Shown: positions 1 to 4,918 of the stretch, piece after piece
Position numbering within the stretch: the stretch's first letter is position 1
How the letters are laid out: each line of letters starts with the position of its first letter
NCBI GenBank assembly: GCA_047620505.1
Contig: JBLHKS010000181.1
Coordinates: 1-14,378, forward strand
DNA: 14,378 bases
Direction of reading: 5' to 3'
Origin: JBLHKS01 sp047620505
GTDB lineage: Bacteria; Verrucomicrobiota; Verrucomicrobiia; Verrucomicrobiales; DEV007
Program-made: the position numbers and the translations under genes
The notes under the pieces: model-generated
The model's input: the letters and a program-made list of their open reading frames with translations, nothing else
Databases searched by the model: none
What the model was told of the DNA's origin: nothing

Positions 1-507
1 TTGATAATCCGTCGAGTCAGAATCAAGGGCCAGAATGAAACGTCCCTCAGCTTCCTGGATTTCTCCGTAAATCAAGTGCCTCACGCCTTGGGAAACCAGT
101 TGTCGAGCTTCATTTGGGCGATTTTCCGGGAGAGTGTGTAATATCTGCGTTAGTTTTTCATTAGTCTGCTGTTGTTGCCACTCGATCGCGGCCAAACCGT
201 TGCAGATTTCCAAGGTCGATTCTTCGATTGCATCAACGACTCTTGACGCTCCACGGCTAATGGCCTCCTCTAAACGATCAGTCTGCGCCTCGATCGAGGC
301 GCAGATGGTTCCTGCGGCCTCAAGCGAGGAGTTTCGAAACTCAGCGGCTGAGTCTCTTTGGGCGATCAACTGTTCGGTCAAGATGCGCTCGATTCGCCGC
401 TCGCGGCTGGCGTGTTCGTAACCTTTTGCCTCTGGCGAAGACCCGCCATGCCAGTTAAGGCTTAGACCATAATGGTATCGATCAGACAGAGTGTGTTGAA
501 CGTTCAT
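1..507 (-). CDS. Partial coiled-coil / TPR-like protein, N-terminal 169 residues
   Basis: The minus-strand frame is open from an ATG at 507 to the window edge without a stop, so the gene continues outside. An in-frame stop at 538-540 fixes the upstream limit, and 507 is the only ATG between them. There is no clear Shine-Dalgarno. The visible protein starts MNVQHTLSDRYHYGL. It is rich in Glu, Arg, Gln and Ala with heptad-like spacing over about residues 33-125, suggesting a long helix or coiled coil. Residues 133-169 have a tetratricopeptide-like pattern: small residues at the G8 and A20 positions (LVSQGV, QEAEGRF, ILALDSD). No signal peptide or membrane segment is seen. Function is unknown. 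It lies just downstream of the hicAB/acnA-fragment array and in the same orientation. That the frame codes is fairly sure from its length and composition; the TPR call is an inference. Confidence 0.7.
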   Translation of the reverse strand, partial: MNVQHTLSDRYHYGLSLNWHGGSSPEAKGYEHASRERRIERILTEQLIAQRDSAAEFRNSSLEAAGTICASIEAQTDRLEEAISRGASRVVDAIEESTLEICNGLAAIEWQQQQTNEKLTQILHTLPENRPNEARQLVSQGVRHLIYGEIQEAEGRFILALDSDSTDYQ

Positions 508-556
508 TGGAAGACTTTGCCGTTTTGACGATTCGACTCAATCTTGTTCACGAGGC

Positions 557-614
557 GGCTTAGTCGACGCTGTTTACCTTCAAATATCGGTCGGTGGGCG
601 AGTTTTCCTTGATC
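557..614 (-). pseudogene. acnA: Scrap of acnA (internal region, codons ~683-701)
   Basis: This 58-bp stretch aligns without gaps to 2603-2660 inside the intact acnA, with 47 of 58 bases identical by hand count. In the acnA frame it reads IKENSPTDRYLK..., against IKEDSPAGRYLK... at residues ~687-698 of the aconitase, then hits an in-frame TAA. It begins about 5 bp after the hicB stop and has the same orientation as acnA. Homology may continue weakly to about 541, but I cannot support that by eye. It is too short to encode anything and is read as the eroded remnant of another acnA copy. The match is directly visible; the origin is inferred. Confidence 0.75.
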
Positions 615-619
615 GGCGG

Positions 620-904
620 TCAGGCCGCCACTGGAGTCAATTCGGGCAGTTCGGCTTCGACCAACGCCCAGATTCCGTCCGCGAAAGTCGGGTCATTCAG
701 ATGTTGTTCAACAGGGCTTGGTTCAGGAACTCCCTGTCCGAAATCCTCGCGAACCAACAGATGCCCCTCGATAGCTTCCCTGGCCATCGTCAATGCTTCC
801 TCGAAAGTCGAACCAGCCGAAAAGCAACCCGGCAAATCCGGGACCGTGACGCCAAAATCGGAGTCCGGGTCTTTGTGGATCACAATGGGATAGCAGCGTT
901 TCAT
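620..904 (-). CDS. hicB: HicB-family antitoxin
   Basis: This 94-residue protein carries a HicB-like domain over most of its length. It shows the usual N-terminal strand (MKRCYPIVIHKD), the signature VPDLPGCFSAG at residues 21-31, an EEAL helix at 35-38, and the GVPEPS turn at 58-63, followed by a terminal strand with WALVEAEL. HicB proteins neutralise the HicA mRNA interferase by direct binding, and some also repress their own operon. No separate C-terminal HTH or ribbon-helix-helix domain is visible. The frame stays open upstream to 976, but those 24 extra codons overlap hicA in another frame and lack family character, so the ATG at 904 is chosen. It follows the hicA reading frame by 10 bp, in normal toxin-first order. 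HicA is interrupted here, so this may now be an orphan antitoxin. Confidence 0.88.
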   Translation of the reverse strand: MKRCYPIVIHKDPDSDFGVTVPDLPGCFSAGSTFEEALTMAREAIEGHLLVREDFGQGVPEPSPVEQHLNDPTFADGIWALVEAELPELTPVAA

Positions 905-914
905 TGGGAGTCGA

Positions 915-1109
915 TTACTTGGGTGGCCACGACCACCTTGCTTGTCGAAAGATGTTCCGAAGCGTCCCAATCGCAATGTCTTACTTGGGATGCGGCGCCG
1001 TCACGATGTTGACTCGGCCGGATTTCTTGAAATGATGATGATCGCCAGTGACGCGAACCAACTCCCATCCGTCCCGCTTCAGCCGCTTGATGATCTGCCG
1101 GGACGTCAT
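915..1109 (-). pseudogene. hicA: HicA-family toxin, interrupted by an in-frame TAA
   Basis: From the ATG at 1109 the frame encodes MTSRQIIKRLKRDGWELV..., the start of a HicA mRNA-interferase domain, with GW at residues 14-15 and the His cluster GDHHHF at 22-27 that carries the catalytic His. At codon 43 (981-983) there is a TAA exactly where the family motif PHPKKD has its second Lys. Beyond it the same frame continues DIAIGTLRNIFRQARW, the normal HicA C-terminus, and ends at a second TAA (915-917), for 64 codons in all. The intact downstream part implies a recent point nonsense change (AAA to TAA) or a sequencing error. The truncated 42-residue product would lack the C-terminal helix. The ATG overlaps the stop of the acnA 3' fragment as ATGA. 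Family assignment is secure; inactivity is inferred. Confidence 0.85.
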
Positions 1110-1492
1110 CGAGTTCCCCGCAGAATCTCCTGCAAGCCATACGACAGAATCCCACCCGCGCGGTAGTATTCCACCTCGATCGGCGTATCCAACCGTAGCA
1201 CGAGCGCCACCTCCTCGCTCGATCCATCCGCGCGATGCACGACCAAGGTCGCTTCCTGCATCGGTTTGACCTCGTCGCTCAGGCCGAGGATGTCGAAGGT
1301 CTCGCTGCCGTCCAACGCCAAGCGCTCGTAGTCGTCCGCATTCTTGAAATTCAGCGGCAAGACGCCTATGCCGATCAGGTTGGAGCGGTGGATGCGTTCG
1401 AAGCTCTTCGTGACGACGGCCTGCACGCCTAACAAACCCGTTCTTTTGCGGCCCAGTCGCGGCTGGAGGCCAGCCGTAATCGCTACGGCCGT
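1106..1492 (-). pseudogene. acnA: Duplicated 3' end of acnA (codons ~772-898)
   Basis: This segment aligns to 2022-2403 of the intact acnA at roughly 90% nucleotide identity. The last 107 codons are in frame and differ from the aconitase C-terminus at only about nine residues (for example M813I, D845E, D851E, I855V, T863S), ending ...EILRGTR instead of ...EILREA. Two 1-bp deletions between about 1448 and 1474 break the frame relative to the upstream part (GGSDYGMGSS region), and there is no start codon or N-terminal portion, so it cannot make an aconitase. Homology stops on one side within two codons of the acnA stop, and on the other about 8 bp after the stop of the 1500-1778 gene. Its TGA overlaps the hicA ATG. 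Translation of the swivel-domain piece alone from a TTG at 1435 is possible but unsupported. Confidence 0.9.
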
Positions 1493-1499
1493 TCAAAAA

Positions 1500-1778
1500 T
1501 CAACTAGCCACTGAAAGCGCCGCATCGCGATCCATGGCGACAGACCTGACTGAAAACTGGCCCGCCTTCTCCACATTGTTCACAGCGGACGCGATAACCT
1601 TTTCAAGATCTGGACCAGAGCGATCAAATTCTAGCTCTAGGCCAATTGAGTGAACGCTCACCAGTGCATCGTCGCAGCCCGCAGCTCCAAGACGGTCAGT
1701 CGCATCAAGCAACTCGTCATTGGACGGCTCGCCGGAGAAGGGGCCGCTAACGATCAAACTGAAGTGATATTCGTTCAT
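1500..1778 (-). CDS. Small unknown protein, second gene of acnA-linked cassette
   Basis: This is a 92-residue acidic protein starting MNEYHFSLIVSG from the ATG at 1778. A TTG at 1790 would add four residues, but the ATG gives the cleaner beginning. The pattern looks like strand (residues 2-10), helix (DELLDATDRLGAAGCDDAL, ~20-38), strand (GLELEFDRSG, ~44-53), helix (DLEKVIASAVNNVEKAG, ~55-71) and strand (FSVRSVAM), i.e. a compact alpha-beta fold. No signal peptide or catalytic motif is evident. It lies 12 bp after the 1791-2021 gene and its stop is about 8 bp from the acnA 3' fragment. I recall similar small hypothetical proteins paired with the neighbour's family but cannot name a characterised function. 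A partner or antitoxin role is an inference from position and size. Confidence 0.72.
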   Translation of the reverse strand: MNEYHFSLIVSGPFSGEPSNDELLDATDRLGAAGCDDALVSVHSIGLELEFDRSGPDLEKVIASAVNNVEKAGQFSVRSVAMDRDAALSVAS

Positions 1779-1790
1779 CTCAATGTCCAA

Positions 1791-2021
1791 CTATTCACCA
1801 TCGGCGCTGCCGGGGCAACGATTGACTTTGCGACGAATTTGCTTCGCGTGATTTTGAGAATTGCGCGGTGTAGACCAGATGGACATGCGACATTCGCGAT
1901 GACCGATTTGGCAAAAGGTGATTCCCCAAGCATGCGCTCGTGGACCGGCTTTTTGGACCGTCCAGCCTTTCGACTCTGCGTAAGCCAAAGCCTCGCGGAT
2001 GTGCTTGTTAGGGTGCTTCAC
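1791..2021 (-). CDS. Small HicA-like unknown protein, first gene of acnA-linked cassette
   Basis: This 76-residue basic protein starts at GTG 2021, overlapping the acnA stop as GTGA, which suggests translational coupling. Residues 1-17 (MKHPNKHIREALAYAE) form a helix, followed by KGWTVQKAGPRAHAWG at 18-33. This resembles the HicA core (helix, GW, basic strand, G-x-x-H). The second half has three Cys (37, 45, 69) and the motif SIWSTPRN (47-54), then NHAKQIRR (57-64). HicA toxins are small double-stranded-RNA-binding-fold mRNA interferases; this protein is not a standard HicA, and the likeness is a pattern I infer by eye. It also matches a recurring hypothetical family with the IWSTPRN signature. 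Together with the next gene it makes a toxin-antitoxin-sized pair. Coding status is likely, function unproven. Confidence 0.7.
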   Translation of the reverse strand: MKHPNKHIREALAYAESKGWTVQKAGPRAHAWGITFCQIGHRECRMSIWSTPRNSQNHAKQIRRKVNRCPGSADGE

Positions 2022-4714
2022 GCTTCCCGCAAAATCTCCTGCAGCACATACGGCAGAATCCCGCCTGCGCGGTAGTATTCCACTTCGATCGGCGTATCCA
2101 ACCGCAACACCAGCGCCACCTCCTCGGTCGATCCATCCGCGCGATGCACGATCAACGTTGCGTCCTGCATCGGCTTGACGTCGTCGCTCAGGCCGAGGAT
2201 GTCGAACGTCTCGCTACCGTCCAGCGCCAATCGCTCGTAGTCGTCCGCGTTCTTGAAGTTCAGTGGCAGGACGCCCATGCCGATCAGGTTGGAGCGGTGA
2301 ATCCGCTCGAAGCTCTTCGTGACCACGGCTTGCACGCCTAACAAACGGGTTCCTTTCGCGGCCCAGTCGCGGCTGGAGCCCATGCCGTAATCGCTGCCGC
2401 CGATCACGACGAGCGGCTTTCCGTCAGCTGCGTATTTCTGGGCGGCGTCGTAGATGTCGCAGACTTCAGCGGAGCCGTTGTGGTGCTTCGTCACGCCGCC
2501 CTCGGTTCCGGGGACCATGAGGTTCTTGATCCGGACATTCGCGAAGGTGCCGCGAGTCATGATCTGGTCGTTGCCGCGGCGGCTGCCGTAGCTGTTGAAC
2601 TGGGCTTTTTCGACGCCGTGCTCCTTCAAATACCGGCCAGCGGGCGAGTCTTCCTTGATCGCGCCGGCGGGCGAGATGTGGTCGGTGGTGACGGAGTCGC
2701 CGAAGATGCCGAGCGGGCGCGCGCCTTTGATTTCGCCGATCGAACGCGACTCCATCGAGAAGTCCTCGAAGAACGGCGGGTGCTGGATGTAAGTCGAATT
2801 TTCCTCCCAAGCGTAGGCGGCGCCGGTTTTGGCGGGGATTTCGTTCCACTTCGGATTGAGCGCCTCGAAATCGGTGTAGAGCCGCTGGAACGCCTCGGCG
2901 GTGAGGGCGGTTTTCATCGTGTCGCGGACTTCCTGAAGCGATGGCCAGAGGTCTTTGAGCATGACGTCGTTTCCGTCGGCGTCCTGCGCGAGTGGCTCGG
3001 TGGAGAGGTCGATGTCGACGGTGCCAGCAAGCGCATAGGCGACGACGAGCGGGGGCGACATGAGGAAGTTCGAACGCACTTTCTGGTGGACGCGCGCTTC
3101 GAAGTTTCTGTTGCCGCTAAGGACGCTGGCGACGACGAGATTCTGGTCGTCGATCGCCGAATCGATTCCTTCGTCGAGTGGACCGGAGTTGCCGATGCAG
3201 GTGGTGCAACCGTAGCCCACCGTCTGGAATCCGAGCTTGTCGAGTTCGCTGTCGAGCCCCGCTTTGTCGAGGTAATCGGTGACGACGCGCGAGCCGGGAG
3301 CGAGCGACGTTTTCACGGATGGATTGATCTTCAGGCCGCGCGCATTCGCTTTTTTCGCGAGCAATCCGGCGGCGAGCATGACGCTCGGGTTCGAGGTGTT
3401 GGTGCAGCTGGTGATCGCCGCGATGACGACCGAGCCGTGGCCGATTTTGTCCATGACACCCTTGGAATTGACCATCACTTCGGTCCGTTTCGACAAATCC
3501 GCGTCCGGCTGGCCGAAGCCGCCGTCGTTAGCCGAGACGCCGAAGAGTTCTTCGAATTTCGACTTCAGTGCGGGGACTTCAATCCGGTCCTGCGGACGTT
3601 TCGGGCCGGCGACGCTCGGGTGGATCGTGCCGAGATCGATCTCGACATCGACCGAGTATTCGACGCCGTCGCCCTTGCGTGGAATGCCGTACATGCCCTG
3701 CGCTTCGAAGTAATTGCGGAAGGTCGCGCAGACCGATTCGCTGCGACCGGTCGAGTCCATGTAGTTAATTGTTTCCTCGTCAACTGGGAAGAAACCCATC
3801 GTCGCGCCGTACTCCGGGGCCATGTTCGCGATCGTGGCGCGGTCGGCGAGCGGGAGAGCAGCTGCTCCCTCGCCGTAGAATTCGACGAACTTGCCGACAA
3901 CACCCGCAGCGCGCAGGATTTCGGTGATTGTCAGGGCCAGATCGGTCGCAGTGACGCCTTCGTTGAGCGAGCCGGTCAGGTTGACGCCAACGACTTCGGG
4001 CGTGAGGAACGTGATCGGCTGGCCGAGCATTCCGGCCTCCGCTTCGATCCCGCCGACGCCCCAACCGACGACGCCGAGGCCGTTGATCATGGTCGTGTGC
4101 GAGTCGGTGCCGACGAGGGTGTCCGGGTAGAAAACGTCGCCTTTGCTGAGCACGCCTTTGGCCAAATACTCGAGGTTCACCTGGTGGACGATGCCGATTC
4201 CTGGCGGGACGACGTTGAAGGTTTCGAAGGCCTGCTGGCCCCACTTGAGGAATTCGTAGCGCTCGCGGTTGCGCGTGAATTCGAGGTCGAGGTTCTTCGC
4301 CATCGCGTCGGCGGTCCCGGCGAAATCGACTTGGACGCTGTGGTCGACGACGAGGTCGACTGGGACGAGCGGCTCGATGATTTTGGGGTCTTTGCCGACT
4401 TTCTCGACGGCCGAACGCATCGCTGCGAGGTCGACAAGGAGCGGGACGCCGGTGAAATCCTGCAGGACGATCCGCGCGACAGTGAAGGGGATTTCGACTT
4501 TGGCCGGATCTTTGGCGTTCCAGTTGGCGAGGTTTTTGACATCCTCCTCGTTGACTTTGATCCCGTCGACGTTGCGCAAGACCGACTCAAGGACGACCCG
4601 GATCGAGATTGGGAGTTTGGAGATCGGCCCGACGCCCTGCTCTTCGAGGGCTTTGAGGGAGAAAAGGGTGCCTTCGGCGCCATCGCCGGTGGTAAATTTG
4701 CGTTGCGTGTCCAC
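2018..4714 (-). CDS. acnA: Aconitate hydratase, AcnA type
   Basis: This 898-residue cytosolic [4Fe-4S] enzyme interconverts citrate and isocitrate through cis-aconitate in the TCA cycle. Its length matches the AcnA/IRP family. Cluster-binding cysteines are visible at C437 (SCTNTSNP) and at C503 and C506 (GYGCTTCIGNSGP). Other family blocks are TDSHTTMINGLGVVGWGVGG at ~203-222, NRNFEARVH at ~535-543, and the swivel-domain GGSDYGMGSSRDWAAKGTRL at ~772-791. The start is a GTG at 4714. It has no strong Shine-Dalgarno, but it gives the expected N-terminus just before the KALEEQ...ISKLPISIRVVLESVLRN block. No truncation or frameshift is seen. The stop TGA overlaps the GTG of the small downstream gene, so transcription probably runs on into the cassette. 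Its 3' end is repeated at 1106-1492 and an internal part at 557-614. Confidence 0.97.
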   Translation of the reverse strand: MDTQRKFTTGDGAEGTLFSLKALEEQGVGPISKLPISIRVVLESVLRNVDGIKVNEEDVKNLANWNAKDPAKVEIPFTVARIVLQDFTGVPLLVDLAAMRSAVEKVGKDPKIIEPLVPVDLVVDHSVQVDFAGTADAMAKNLDLEFTRNRERYEFLKWGQQAFETFNVVPPGIGIVHQVNLEYLAKGVLSKGDVFYPDTLVGTDSHTTMINGLGVVGWGVGGIEAEAGMLGQPITFLTPEVVGVNLTGSLNEGVTATDLALTITEILRAAGVVGKFVEFYGEGAAALPLADRATIANMAPEYGATMGFFPVDEETINYMDSTGRSESVCATFRNYFEAQGMYGIPRKGDGVEYSVDVEIDLGTIHPSVAGPKRPQDRIEVPALKSKFEELFGVSANDGGFGQPDADLSKRTEVMVNSKGVMDKIGHGSVVIAAITSCTNTSNPSVMLAAGLLAKKANARGLKINPSVKTSLAPGSRVVTDYLDKAGLDSELDKLGFQTVGYGCTTCIGNSGPLDEGIDSAIDDQNLVVASVLSGNRNFEARVHQKVRSNFLMSPPLVVAYALAGTVDIDLSTEPLAQDADGNDVMLKDLWPSLQEVRDTMKTALTAEAFQRLYTDFEALNPKWNEIPAKTGAAYAWEENSTYIQHPPFFEDFSMESRSIGEIKGARPLGIFGDSVTTDHISPAGAIKEDSPAGRYLKEHGVEKAQFNSYGSRRGNDQIMTRGTFANVRIKNLMVPGTEGGVTKHHNGSAEVCDIYDAAQKYAADGKPLVVIGGSDYGMGSSRDWAAKGTRLLGVQAVVTKSFERIHRSNLIGMGVLPLNFKNADDYERLALDGSETFDILGLSDDVKPMQDATLIVHRADGSTEEVALVLRLDTPIEVEYYRAGGILPYVLQEILREA
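2022..2403 (-). repeat. Direct repeat, intact-acnA copy of the ~380-bp 3' segment
   Basis: This is the last ~126 codons of acnA, repeated in the same orientation at 1112-1492 with about 90% identity. The two copies flank the 1500-2021 cassette as imperfect direct repeats. The identical stretch around 2388-2395 and 1477-1484 (coding for SDYG) lies near the outer edge of homology and would be where a recombination crossover left its mark, if that is how the array formed. Identity was counted by hand. Confidence 0.85.
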
Positions 4715-4754
4715 AGGTGTAATTTCGGTCAGAATTATCGGAAAAATGCGGCCT

Positions 4755-4782
4755 AAACTAGGGCGGAAGGTCGCGCTGGCAA
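4755..4782 (-). promoter_or_regulatory. Candidate sigma-70-type promoter for acnA
   Basis: On the minus strand, TTGCCA (4777-4782) is followed after 16 bp by TAGTTT (4755-4760), 40 bp before the GTG start. Both hexamers share four or more bases with the consensus. The 4715-4918 gap otherwise holds no ORF that I can support. The call rests only on pattern matching. Confidence 0.4.
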
Positions 4783-4918
4783 GAGGATTTCGGGGGCAGC
4801 TGCTGCTGACGGCGAAGTGGCCCTTGGATTACCCGGGTTGGAGCGGAATTTGGCTGCGAATTCGGACGGCATTCCAAAATTGCATTGCCCGATTCTGAGG
4901 CGGGCTATTCCGATGGAA

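Noticed and set aside
905..976. An N-terminal extension of HicB by 24 codons
   Set aside because: It overlaps hicA in another frame and lacks HicB character; the family begins at the ATG at 904.
981..983. Alternative genetic code explaining the in-frame TAA in hicA
   Set aside because: TAA is used as the normal stop for other genes here (for example the esterase at 4919 and the SGNH gene at 8564), and all long genes read normally with the standard code.
981..1496. A 171-codon minus-strand frame running through the acnA fragment into hicA
   Set aside because: Its first ~129 codons are the acnA fragment read in a shifted frame (Arg-rich nonsense); only the last 42 codons, from ATG 1109, are real HicA.
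1493..2021. Calling the cassette an insertion sequence or integron cassette
   Set aside because: There is no transposase, integrase, terminal inverted repeat, target duplication or attC-like structure; the only flanking repeats are the acnA segments.
2480..4756. A long plus-strand frame (758 codons) opposite acnA
   Set aside because: It is antisense to a clear aconitase gene and arises from its GC-rich third positions. The product has no domain and an implausible Asp/Arg/Val-rich composition.
4887..4905. GCCCG/CGGGC hairpin after the esterase gene as a terminator
   Set aside because: It has a 5-bp stem with a 9-base loop and only a poor AATTTT tract some distance away; chance occurrence is likely at this base composition.
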